From positions 1 through 43,493 of the forward strand of contig NZ_MKKE01000035.1 in assembly GCF_001942305.1 (NCBI RefSeq): a DNA stretch of 43,493 nucleotides, in the 5' to 3' direction. A program made the position numbers and the translations under genes. Below the pieces are notes generated by a model that searched no databases, was not told where the DNA came from, and saw only the letters and a program-made list of their open reading frames with translations. Positions 17,007 through 25,658 of this stretch are shown here, piece after piece. The first letter of the stretch is position 1, and each line of letters opens with the position of its first letter. This DNA comes from Saccharomonospora sp. CUA-673 (GTDB lineage Bacteria; Actinomycetota; Actinomycetes; Mycobacteriales; Pseudonocardiaceae).

Positions 17007-17022
17007 TGTGATGTGAATCACC
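17007..17022. promoter_or_regulatory. CRP-type box in front of the cyclase operon
   Basis: TGTGA-TGTGAA-TCACC matches the CRP/GlxR consensus TGTGA-N6-TCACA at 9 of 10 positions. It overlaps the last codons of the Crp-family gene and lies 86-101 bp upstream of the cyclase start. With uniform base frequencies about one such match is expected by chance in a window this size, so its position is the main argument. Confidence 0.5.
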
Positions 17023-17749
17023 TAGCGATCAACCGTGCCTCGACAGAGAGCACGCGCTCGTCCCGTACGACGATGCGTGGGCCCGACCCCAGGGCGCCCG
17101 CAGCCCTGAGCGTGGCGATCTGATCGGCCACCGTACTGCGCGAGAGCCCCAAAGCCTTGGCCAAGGCATCCTGCGAGAACGGCACACGGGCCCGGTCCGA
17201 ATCATCCGGATCCGCGAGCATCAGCACTTCGTAGATCAACCGCGCAACGCGCTGGCGGGCCGCGAAATGAGCCTGCTGCAACTGGTACGGCACAGTTTCC
17301 GACAGCTTGGCCACCAGGTAGTCACTGAACGCCGAATGGACACCGTGACGCTCCAGGAACTCCTCGAAAGCCACCCGGGTCAGCAGGCTGGTGGAGCATC
17401 TGTCCAGCGCTTGCACAGTCGCCGTGCGCCGCCTGTCATCCCTCGGTGACATCTCGCCGACCAGGTCTCCGCTACTGCGCAGGGACAGCAACAGCTCCGC
17501 TCCATCAGGTTCTGACGCCAGTATTTTCACCCGACCATGCTTCAGCACGAGCAGATGGTCGCCGGGAGCACCCTGACGCAGCAGGACGTCGCCCGCCTTG
17601 TGCCGGCGCTCGAGCCCGGAATCGATCAAACTCCGCCACAGTTCCTCCCCCAGCAAGCCGCGTAACCCCCGCGACGCGATATTGACTTCTTGATGCACGA
17701 CAGTTTCCGTACCGGCCCGGCCGGCTACGGAGAACAGTTGTCGACGCAT
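17018..17749 (-). CDS. Crp/Fnr-family transcriptional regulator
   Basis: A 243-aa regulator in the reading starting at ATG 17749. Residues 30-150 form a cyclic-nucleotide-binding-like beta barrel: AGDVLLRQGAPGDHLLVLKH, GRVKILASEPDGAELLLSL, then the phosphate-binding-cassette region SGDLVGEMSPRDDRRRTATV, which holds the G-E-x-S followed by R-R-x-A/T pattern of cNMP binders. Residues 165-235 contain the HTH_Crp domain (FSQDALAKALGLSRSTVADQI). The start is uncertain: GTG 17776 adds nine residues and neither has a strong ribosome binding site. It lies between the cyclase operon and the divergent PycTM-like gene and could sense the cyclase product (inference). Confidence 0.85.
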   Translation of the reverse strand: MRRQLFSVAGRAGTETVVHQEVNIASRGLRGLLGEELWRSLIDSGLERRHKAGDVLLRQGAPGDHLLVLKHGRVKILASEPDGAELLLSLRSSGDLVGEMSPRDDRRRTATVQALDRCSTSLLTRVAFEEFLERHGVHSAFSDYLVAKLSETVPYQLQQAHFAARQRVARLIYEVLMLADPDDSDRARVPFSQDALAKALGLSRSTVADQIATLRAAGALGSGPRIVVRDERVLSVEARLIAR

Positions 17750-17844
17750 TTCGCCCGAAAAGAGCAGCACGCACACCGCGCGTCACGCCGGTCTCACTCC
17801 AACGGTCCTGGCGCGGAACGAGCAACTTCGAACAATCGGAGAAC
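17750..17844. promoter_or_regulatory. Divergent promoter region, Crp-family gene / PycTM-like gene
   Basis: This gap must hold both promoters. It contains two direct TCAC half-sites (TCACGCCGG and TCACTCC, around 17782-17798) but no full CRP palindrome. The downstream start at 17845 has a GGAG only four bases away. The GC content is clearly below that of the flanking housekeeping genes. Confidence 0.35.
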
Positions 17845-18333
17845 ATGACGGCGACGGAGAACACCTGGAAAGCTCTAGGCCAAATACACGAACTGGTCAA
17901 GTTGGCCGACACGAAAGCCGGGCTCGTCCTCGCTGCGTCCGGAGTCTTGGCTGGCATCCTGACACAGCTAGCCACGTCGCCGGGCCTGTGGACGACCAAC
18001 CGGGCACAAGCGGTCCTCATCCTGCTCGGACTTGTGCTGGTACTGCTCAGCACACTTTTCGCGTTACGCGTCTTCATGCCGCGCACGGGTCTCCGTGGAG
18101 CGCGCTCACTACTGAACTTCGCCAATGTTGCGGCACGATTCGACAACCCCGACGACTTCTCGCGCGCCTCGCGGGCGCTGTTCACCCACGAGGAGCAGAT
18201 GCAGCGCGCGCTGGCCGAACAGGTATGGGCGACGAGTCGCATCGCACGACGCAAGTTCCGCACCGTCACCTCTGCTATCTGGTTCTTCGGTTCGGGCGTC
18301 GTCGTCACCCTCTCAGCCGCCCTCTTCGTCTGA
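17845..18333 (+). CDS. Pycsar-type effector (PycTM-like) membrane protein
   Basis: A 162-aa protein with the layout of the Pycsar effector transmembrane family. An N-terminal amphipathic helix leads to the signature KLADTKAGLVLAASGVLAG. Membrane helices lie at about 27-45, 55-77 and 142-161, with ALRVFMPR after the second. A cytoplasmic helical region follows, with HEEQMQRALAEQVWATSRIA and RRKFRTV just before the last helix. In Pycsar systems the homologous protein is activated by a cyclic pyrimidine nucleotide made by a neighbouring cyclase and depolarises the membrane of infected cells. Here the cyclase-like gene is close but on the other strand, across the Crp-family regulator. Family membership is well supported by eye; the activating nucleotide is unknown. 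Confidence 0.75.
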   Translation: MTATENTWKALGQIHELVKLADTKAGLVLAASGVLAGILTQLATSPGLWTTNRAQAVLILLGLVLVLLSTLFALRVFMPRTGLRGARSLLNFANVAARFDNPDDFSRASRALFTHEEQMQRALAEQVWATSRIARRKFRTVTSAIWFFGSGVVVTLSAALFV

Positions 18334-18415
18334 CTGCATACGCAAGCGCACGGGGAACGTCCTCGGCAGTACACATGAGACTCTCGGTCTTCGAGTTCTC
18401 GAACAGCGAAAAACG

Positions 18416-21400
18416 TTACAGCGGGGCGTTGTCGAGGGCTTTGACGACGCGTTTCAGCGAGACCGGGTAGGCCGTGCCGAGGGTCTGGGCGAAGAAGCTG
18501 ATCCTCAGCTCCTCGATCATCCAGCGGATCTCGGCGAGCTCGCGGCTCGGGTTCGCGCCCGCCGGGACCTCGGCGAGCACCGCGCGATACTCGTCCTGCA
18601 GCCACGCGATGTCGCCGCGCCGTTCGGCGTCGCGCGCCGGGTCGCTCGGCAGTTTCTCCAGCCTGCGGCCGACCCCGCGCACGTATCGCACCAGATCGGG
18701 CAGTCGGTCGTAGCCCGTCTCGGTCACGAATCCGTCGTGCACGAGCTCGTCCAGGTGTGCCCGGACGTCGGCCAGTCCGCCCGCGATCGCCGGTCCGTCC
18801 ATATCGGACAACACCGCCTCGACCTCGTGGAACGCCGTGAGGATCGCCTCGACCTCCCGCAGCACCGACAGCACCGTCGGATTCAGCCGCTGCCCCACCG
18901 CCTTCACCAGGTCGCCGAACGCGGCCTCCTCACGGACCGGGCCACCGGTCTCGGCGATCAACTTGTCGACCGCACAGTCCACACAGTCCTCGAGCAGACC
19001 CGGCACGCCGCCGTGCGGATTCCGCGCCAGCACCAGTTTCGCCGTGTTCGACAGGCTGCGGTTGATGTACTTCATCGGCGACGGCAGGTTGAGCCGCACC
19101 AGTTTCCGCGTCCCGGCCCACATCGCCGCGGCCTGCTGCTCCGGCGTGTCCACCATCCGCACCGCGACCGACTCGCCCTCGTCGACCAGCGCCGGGTACG
19201 CCTTCACCACGTGACCGCGCCGCGTGGCCTCGAACACCTCGGGCAGCTCCCCGAACGCCGGGGTCGTCAACCCGGTGCGCTCGAGGTCGTCGGCCGCGGC
19301 CGAGATCGACTTGCGCACCTTGTCGCCCAGTTTCTCCCGCAGCGCCTCGAGATCCCGGCCCTCCGCGGCCGTGCGCCCCTTCTCGTCGACGACCCGGAAC
19401 GTCATCCGCAGATGGTCGGCAACCGCGTCCGGCTGCCACGCGTCGAACGGCACCGCCACACCGCGCAGCCGCTCCAACTCCCGCCCGAGCACGTCGAGCA
19501 GCCCGCCGTCGGCCGGGTCCACCCGCGACAGGACCTCCTTGGCCGTGTCCGGCGCGGGCACGAAGTTGCGGCGCAGCGACTTCGGCAACGACTTGATCAG
19601 CGCAGTCACCAGCTCCTCGCGCAGACCGGGCACCTGCCAGTCGAACCCGTCGGCGGTGACCTGGTTGAGCACCGGGAGTGGAATGTGGACGGTCACGCCG
19701 TCGGCATCGGATCCGGGTTCGAACTGGTAGGTCAACCGGAACCGCAGCTGCCCCTGCGTCCACGTGTCCGGGTAGTCGGCGGCGCTGATCTCGTCCGAGC
19801 CGGCGTTGATCAGCATCGCCTTCTCGAAGTTCAGCAGATCCGGATCGGTGCGGCTCGCCTTCTTCCACCACGCGTCGAAATGCCGCGCCGACACCACATC
19901 CGCCGGGACCCGCTCGTCGTAGAAGGCGAACAACGTCTCGTCGTCGACGAGGATGTCGCGGCGGCGAGCCCGGTTCTCCAGATCCTCGACCTCGTCGAGC
20001 AGACTGCGGTTGGCGGCGAAGAACTTGTGCCGCGTCTCCCAGTCACCCTCGACGAGCGCGTGGCGGATGAACAGCTCCCGCGAAACCTCCGGGTCGATCC
20101 GCCCGTAGTTGACCTTCCTGCCCGCGACGAGCGGGATGCCGTAGAGCGTCACCCGCTCGTTCGCCATCACCGCGCCCTGCTTGCGCTCCCAGTGCGGCTC
20201 CGAATAGGTGCGTTTCACCAGGTGCTGGGCGATCGGCTCGATCCACTCCGGTTCCACCCGCGCGTTGACCCGCGCCCACAGACGCGAGGTCTCGACGAGC
20301 TCGGCCGAGGCGATCCACCGCGGCTGCTTCTTGAACAGCCCCGACCCCGGGAACACCGCGAACCGCGTACCGCGGGCCCCCAGGTAGTCGCCCTTCTCCG
20401 GATCCTTCAGGCCCACGTGCGACAGCAGCCCGGCCAGCAGCGACATGTGGATCCGCTGCGGATCGGCCGGCACGTCGTTCGGCGTGATGTTCAGCGGTTT
20501 CAGCAGTTGACGCAGCTGGCTGTGTACGTCCTGCCACTCGCGCACCCGCAGGTAGTTGAGGTACTCGGAGCGGCACATCCGCCGGAACTGGTTGCCCGAC
20601 AGTTCCTTCTGTTTGTCACGCAGGTAGTTCCACAGGTTCAGGTACGCCAGGAAGTCCGAGTCCTTGTCGCGGAACCGCGCGTGCTGCTGACCGGCCGCCT
20701 CCTTGTGCTCGGCCGGACGTTCCCGCGGGTCCTGAATGGACAGGCCCGCTGCGATGACCATGACCTCGCGGACACAGCCGTTGCGCGCACCCTCGAGGAT
20801 CATCCGCCCGAGCCGCGGATCGACGGGGAATTGGGCCAGCTGCTTGCCGACGTCGGTCAACTTCCCCGCATGAGCGTCGAGCGCCCCGAGTTCCTGCAAC
20901 AGCTGCACACCCGCGGTGACCTGCCTGCGGTCGGGAGGTTCGACGAACGGGAACGCGGCGATGTCGCCGAGCCCCAGCGATGTCATCTGCAGGATCACCG
21001 ACGCCAGGTTCGTGCGCAGGATCTCCGGGTCGGTGAACTCGGGGCGCGCGTCGAAATCGTCCTCGGAGTACAGCCGGATGCAGATGCCGTCGGACGTCCT
21101 GCCGCAGCGGCCCTTGCGCTGGTTCGCCGAGGCCTGCGACACGGGTTCGATCGGCAACCGCTGCACCTTGGTGCGATGGCTGTACCGCGAGATGCGCGCC
21201 GTGCCCGGGTCGACGACGTACTTGATGCCCGGCACCGTCAGCGACGTCTCGGCGACGTTGGTCGCGATGACGATGCGCCGTCCGGTGTGCCGTTGGAACA
21301 CGCGGTGCTGCTCGGCCGCCGACAGCCGCGCGTACAACGGCAGCACCTCGGTGTTCGGCAGGTCGAGCGCGGTCAGCGCCTCGCTGGCCTCGCGGATCTC

Positions 21401-22326
21401 CCGCTCCCCCGACGCGAACACCAGCACGTCGCCCGGCCCCTCGGCGATCAACTCGCGCACGGCGTCGACGACGGCCTGTGGCTGGTCGCGGTCCGGGTCG
21501 CGTCGGGATCGTCCGGGTCGACCACGGGCCGGTAGCGCACCTCGACCGGATAGGTACGCCCCGACACCTCGAGCACCGGCGCGGGCGTGCCGTCGGCGCC
21601 GGCGAAATGCCGGGCGAACCGGTCCGGGTCGATCGTGGCCGAGGTGATGATCACCTTCAGGTCGGGCCGCTTCGGCAGCAACTGCTTGAGGTAGCCGAGC
21701 AGGAAGTCGATGTTGAGGCTGCGTTCGTGCGCCTCGTCGATGATCAGCACCTCGTACTGGCGCAGCATGCGGTCTCGAGTGATCTCGGCCAGCAGGATGC
21801 CGTCCGTCATCACCTTCACCAGCGTCTCGTCGCTCGAGGTGTCGGTGAAGCGCACCTTGTAGCCGATGGCGCCGCCGAGCTCGGCGCCCACCTCCGACGA
21901 CACGCGTTCGGCGACCGTGCGCGCCGCGATCCGCCGCGGCTGGGTGTGCCCGATCTGCCCCTGCACGCCCAGTCCGAGGTCGAGGCAGATCTTCGGCAGC
22001 TGCGTCGTCTTGCCCGACCCCGTCTCACCGGCGACGATCACGACCTGGTTGTCGCGGATCGCCTCGGCGATGTCCTCGGCCCGCGCGCTGACCGGCAGCT
22101 GCTCGGGGTAGGTGATCCGCGGCACAGCGGCGCGGCGCCTGCGCACCCGCTCCTCGGCCGCGTCGATGTCGGCGGAGATCTCCGCCGCGATCTTCTCGGT
22201 CTTGGCCGGCGTCGCGCCGCGGGCCTTGCGGGCGCCGTCGATCCGGCGACGCACGCGATGCGCGTCCCGCACGGTCAGACCGGACAGGCGCGGGCGCAGC
22301 TCATCGAGGGGGGAACGTGCAGACAT
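18416..22326 (-). CDS. ATP-dependent RNA helicase HrpA, frameshifted
   Basis: A DEAH-box helicase of about 1300 aa, the normal HrpA length. ATG 22326 starts MSARSPLDELRPRLSGLTVR. Motifs are GETGSGKTTQLPK (I), IIDEAHERS (II) and SATIDPDRF (III), then in the second segment VLVFASGEREIREA, TNVAETSLTVPGIKYVVDPG (V) and QRKGRCGR (VI). The long DUF3418-type C-terminal region follows. At about 21499-21502 one base is missing: the first frame ends DPDDPDA and the other resumes DPDRDQPQAVVDAVRELI. Restoring a C in a CC pair gives a continuous protein. HrpA is usually a single intact gene, so an error is likelier than decay. It is separated from the PycTM-like gene by 82 bp (convergent). Confidence 0.92.
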
Positions 22327-22496
22327 ACCGTCGGCCAGCTTACCGGGCCGCACGCGCCCGCCCCGAGTGATTATCGGCTCGCGGCGGGCCCCCTCGGCCC
22401 GAGCGCACCCGCCCTCTAGGCTGCGCATGGCAGCAGGCGGTCCGCAGCACCGGCTGCCGCCGCGGACATGGAGCGCACACGGAAGGACAGCGGGAA

Positions 22497-23165
22497 GTGC
22501 GGACGTTCCTCCCGGGACTTGCGGTGGCCCTGGTCGCGTGCGCCGTGCTCGCCGGCTGCTCGGGCCCCGACGCGGCCGGTGGGGACACCCCGGACGACGC
22601 CGAGCCCGTGCACGCGACGCGGGTGATCCCCGTGTATCCGTTCGCCCGCGACGGCGACCCCGCCGCCGGACTCGACGTCGTCGACGAGGGCGAGGCCACC
22701 TGCTGGCAGTCCTGGGTCAGCGTCGACAGCGACCACGCCCGGCGCTGCGCCCCCGTGCCGACCGGCGATCCGCACACGTCGAAGATCGTGCACGACCCGT
22801 GCTACGTCCGCCCCGACGAGGGCACCGACCGGGCGCTCTGCCTCGCCGACCCGACGAGGAGTCAGGCGGTCGCCTTCGACGTCGTCCAGGACGACGGCCC
22901 CCGCCCCGCGGAGGAGAAGGAACCCAAACCGTGGTTCCTCGAACTCGGCGACGGCCGGCAGTGCGTGCTGTTCCTGAGCCCCGACGAGGGCGTCGACCCC
23001 GCCGAGATCCCGACCTACGCGTGCGGCCAGAACGACTACCTCTACGGCGCGCCGGACACCCGATCCCCCGTGTGGACCATGGCCAACCGGCACGGCGAGG
23101 CCGACACCAGGATCGAACCCGGCCACGAACTCGACGAGGTGCAGATCCGCACCGCCTGGTTGTGA
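22497..23165 (+). CDS. Putative lipoprotein, copy 1 of a tandem pair
   Basis: A 222-aa exported protein with a lipobox: basic Arg2, hydrophobic stretch, then VLAGC with Cys21 as the lipidation site. The mature part has conserved cysteines in EATCWQSW, RRCAPV, DPCYVRPDE, RALCLADP, GRQCVLFL and TYACGQNDYLYG, and ends IRTAWL. I do not recognise a named family. The next gene is a clear paralogue sharing DPCYVR, the DGR-CVL segment, PDT-PVWT, NRHG and the IRTAW end. The GTG at 22497 follows a GGGAAG. Probably anchored on the outer face of the membrane; the cysteine-rich domain is likely disulphide-bonded. Confidence 0.8.
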   Translation: MRTFLPGLAVALVACAVLAGCSGPDAAGGDTPDDAEPVHATRVIPVYPFARDGDPAAGLDVVDEGEATCWQSWVSVDSDHARRCAPVPTGDPHTSKIVHDPCYVRPDEGTDRALCLADPTRSQAVAFDVVQDDGPRPAEEKEPKPWFLELGDGRQCVLFLSPDEGVDPAEIPTYACGQNDYLYGAPDTRSPVWTMANRHGEADTRIEPGHELDEVQIRTAWL

Positions 23166-23175
23166 AGGACCGGTT

Positions 23176-23817
23176 GTGACAGTGATGCCCACGATCTCCC
23201 GCGGCGCCGTCCTGGTGACGACGTTGCTCGCCCTGGTCCTGTCCGGGTGCAGTGGGGCCGGCTCCGAATCGAGGCCCGGCGCCGGGGCGGATCATGCGCC
23301 GGTGACGGCCACCGACCGGGTCGACGTCCAGCCCTTCGCCCCGAACGGCGAACCCGCACCCGGGCTCACCGTGATCGAGGACGCGGAGGCGACATGCTCC
23401 GCCTCCGGTGTCGACCTGTCCGACCCGGCCGCCCGCCGCTGCATGACCACCGAGGGCTACCTGCTCTACGACCCCTGCTACGTCCGCGCGGACACGGCCC
23501 TGTGCCTGCGTGATCCGGACAGCACCGACGCGGTGCGCATCCACATGGTCGAGGACCGCGGCCCGCGCCCGCTGCACGAGCTCGTCCAGCGGCCCTGGCT
23601 CCTCGAACTCGCCGACGGCAGGCGCTGCGTGCTCGCCCGCACCCCCGACCCGGACGACCCCGCCGAGCAGCCGACGTACACCTGCGGCAAGGACGACCAC
23701 CTCTTCGGCATGCCCGACACGTCCGCCCCCGTGTGGACCATCGGCAACCGGCACGGCACCGACCCCGCCCCGGACAACCCCCTCCGCGACACCACCATCC
23801 GCACCGCCTGGTTCTGA
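23176..23817 (+). CDS. Putative lipoprotein, copy 2 of a tandem pair
   Basis: A 213-aa paralogue of the preceding lipoprotein, 10 bp downstream and presumably cotranscribed. The lipobox is VLSGC with Cys25. Shared blocks are EATCSASG, AARRCM, DPCYVR, ALCLRDPDS, GRRCVLAR, PTYTCGKDDHLFGMPDTSAP and IRTAWF, so all six mature cysteines are kept although much intervening sequence has diverged. GTG 23176 has AAGGA six bases upstream; GTG 23182 and ATG 23185 are alternatives. Function unknown. Confidence 0.8.
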   Translation: MTVMPTISRGAVLVTTLLALVLSGCSGAGSESRPGAGADHAPVTATDRVDVQPFAPNGEPAPGLTVIEDAEATCSASGVDLSDPAARRCMTTEGYLLYDPCYVRADTALCLRDPDSTDAVRIHMVEDRGPRPLHELVQRPWLLELADGRRCVLARTPDPDDPAEQPTYTCGKDDHLFGMPDTSAPVWTIGNRHGTDPAPDNPLRDTTIRTAWF

Positions 23818-23838
23818 CCCGCTCCGGAGCCACAAGCT

Positions 23839-23855
23839 CCCGAGGGGCCCTCGGG
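23839..23855. terminator. Hairpin terminator after the lipoprotein pair
   Basis: CCCGAGGG-G-CCCTCGGG is a perfect dyad of 8-bp arms, 22 bp past the second lipoprotein stop codon. A second palindrome, GCTCCGGAGC, sits just before it at 23821-23830. No U tract follows. Confidence 0.6.
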
Positions 23856-23887
23856 TGCGGTTGAGCACACGCGGGAGTGGGCTCGGG

Positions 23888-23915
23888 AATATTAAGCATT
23901 GCTAGGTACTTGTAC
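23888..23915 (+). promoter_or_regulatory. AT-rich candidate promoter/operator upstream of the Bcr/CflA-type pump
   Basis: AATATTAAGCATTGC followed by TAGGTACTTGTAC is the most AT-rich stretch in this part of the window and lies 113 bp before the pump's GTG start. It probably contains the promoter. The GTACTTGTAC element could be part of a regulator site. I cannot assign firm -35 and -10 boxes. Confidence 0.35.
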
Positions 23916-24027
23916 GTCGAGGGAGCCATCCGCACTCCCCCGCGCCCAGCGCCTCGGCGAGATCCACGCCGACACCCGACCGACCAGCCCACCGGCCCAC
24001 GACGCCGGCCACCGAATCGGAGGACTT

Positions 24028-25278
24028 GTGACCGCAGTAGCCACCCCGCCCGCCGGCGTCGACACCGTCGACGCCGGAACACGGCTCAACCGGCGCGGAC
24101 GACTGCGGTTCGCCCTCATCCTCGGTGGTCTCACCGCTTTCGGCCCCCTGTCGATCGACATGTACCTGCCGGGTCTGCCGGCGATGGCCGGTGATCTGGC
24201 CGCGCCCAACGCGATGGTCCAGTTGACCCTCGCGGCGTTCGTCGTCGGCCTCGGCGCCGGACAGCTCGTCGCCGGGCCGCTGTCGGACGCCCTCGGTCGG
24301 CGCACTCCGCTGCTGGTGGGCGTCGCGGTGTACATCGCCGCGAGTGTGTTGTGTGCCCTCGCGCCGACGATCGAGGTGCTCATCGCCGCCCGGGCGCTGC
24401 AGGCGATGGGCGCCGCAGCGGGCATCGTGATCGCCAGGGCGACGGTCCGCGACCTGTTCTCCGGCATCGCGATGGCCCGGTTCTTCTCCGCGCTCATGCT
24501 GGTCGCGGGTGTGGCCCCGATCCTGGCACCGATCATCGGCGGCCAACTGCTCGCCATCACCTCGTGGCGCGGCATCTTCTCCGTGCTCGCCGCGTTCGGC
24601 GGCCTGCTGTTGCTCGTCGCCGCGCTGGCACTGCCCGAGACGCTCGCCCCCGAGCAGCGTCGTCCGGCCCGGTTCGGCAGCGCCCTGCGCACCTACGCGA
24701 GCCTGCTCCGGCACCGGGTGTTCCTCGGATGCGCGCTCACGGTCGGCTTCGGCTTCGCGGGCATGTTCGCCTACATCTCCGCGTCCAGCTTCGTCCTGCA
24801 GGACATTTACGGACTCGACCCACAGGCCTACAGCTACGTGTTCGGCGGCGGGGCCGTCGGGCTCGTGCTGATGACCCAGGTCAACGCGCGGCTGGTCGGG
24901 CGCTTCTCGCAGCGCAGCCTGCTGCGGACGGGTCTGCAGGTGGCGCTCGCGGGCACGATCATGGCGACCGTGGCCGCCGCGGCCGGGCTCGGCCTGGCCG
25001 CCATCCTGCCCGCGCTCTACCTCGTGCTGGGCGCGTGCGGCCTGATCATGCCGAACGCCACCGCGCTGGCGATGACCGATCACCCCGACAAGGCCGGTTC
25101 GGCATCCGCGCTGCTCGGCGTGCTGCAGTTCGTGGTCGCCGGCGCCTCGTCGCCGCTGGTGGGGCTGTTCGGTGAGGAATCGGCCGTGCCGATGGCGGCG
25201 ATCATGGCGGTGTTCCTCGGGATCGGCCTGGCGAGCTTCCTCGTCCTCGTTCGCCCCACCGCTGATCCGCGACGCTGA
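24028..25278 (+). CDS. MFS multidrug transporter, Bcr/CflA family
   Basis: A 416-aa 12-TM drug-proton antiporter. The N-terminal helix region FGPLSIDMYLPGLPAMAGDL is the hallmark of Bcr/CflA proteins. The motif A loop follows as GPLSDALGRRTPLLVG. VAGVAPILAPIIGGQLLAIT is the antiporter motif C. The C-terminal bundle contains LGACGLIMPNATALAMTDHP and a conserved AGSASALLGVLQF. GTG at 24028 with GGAGG at 24019-24023 was chosen; the longer reading adds a Pro/His-rich, non-membrane stretch. Substrate unknown (chloramphenicol, bicyclomycin and others are exported by relatives). Confidence 0.88.
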   Translation: MTAVATPPAGVDTVDAGTRLNRRGRLRFALILGGLTAFGPLSIDMYLPGLPAMAGDLAAPNAMVQLTLAAFVVGLGAGQLVAGPLSDALGRRTPLLVGVAVYIAASVLCALAPTIEVLIAARALQAMGAAAGIVIARATVRDLFSGIAMARFFSALMLVAGVAPILAPIIGGQLLAITSWRGIFSVLAAFGGLLLLVAALALPETLAPEQRRPARFGSALRTYASLLRHRVFLGCALTVGFGFAGMFAYISASSFVLQDIYGLDPQAYSYVFGGGAVGLVLMTQVNARLVGRFSQRSLLRTGLQVALAGTIMATVAAAAGLGLAAILPALYLVLGACGLIMPNATALAMTDHPDKAGSASALLGVLQFVVAGASSPLVGLFGEESAVPMAAIMAVFLGIGLASFLVLVRPTADPRR

Positions 25279-25421
25279 CCGGCAGGTCTCACCGCACTGA
25301 CCTCCGCTGTCACCGGCGGCGAGAATTTTCGTGACAATCCGTGCGTCAGTCGCGTCATGGCGTGGCCACGGCGACGTCCCACCCCCGCTGAGCCCAATGG
25401 CATCGGAGGAAGGCGGTCGAC

Positions 25422-25643
25422 GTGTCGGAGAACAACGAATGGGTGGTCCCCTGTCGTGACCTGGCGGGACGTAGGCGCAAGCTCACCGTCTTCACCAGCG
25501 ACGAACACGTCGTCGTCGTGTCCCCGCCCGGGGAGACGGCCGTGCTCGGCCCGCTCGACGTCGGCAGGTTCCGGGCGGCGCTGCGCGACGCCGTCGTCCA
25601 GATCGCCCAACCGGAGTCGAACCAGGCAGGAGACCTCGTCTGA
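25422..25643 (+). CDS. Small conserved hypothetical protein
   Basis: A 73-aa acidic-basic mixed protein beginning MSENNEWVVPCRDLAGRRRK, with a strand-rich core (KLTVFTSDEHVVVVSPPGET) and a C-terminal helix (VGRFRAALRDAVVQIA). Similar short proteins occur in related actinomycetes as far as I recall, without a known function. GTG 25422 starts it; a GGAGGAAGG lies 12-20 bases upstream. It stands alone and converges with the DUF3558-like lipoprotein gene. Confidence 0.6.
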   Translation: MSENNEWVVPCRDLAGRRRKLTVFTSDEHVVVVSPPGETAVLGPLDVGRFRAALRDAVVQIAQPESNQAGDLV

Positions 25644-25658
25644 CCACGTATCTCGTCG

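Noticed and set aside
18390..18403. TTCGAG-TT-CTCGAA palindrome between the PycTM-like gene and hrpA
   Set aside because: The 2-nt loop and 6-bp arms are weak; it could aid termination of the convergent genes but is not strong enough to list.
12892..18415. Integrated mobile element carrying the cyclase block
   Set aside because: I saw no integrase, transposase, tRNA gene or flanking direct repeats, so only a possible lower GC and gene content suggest transfer.
18125..21535. A very long open frame on the plus strand opposite hrpA (over 1100 codons)
   Set aside because: It is the antisense shadow of hrpA, rich in Arg/His/Gln with no domain, while the minus strand encodes clear helicase motifs.
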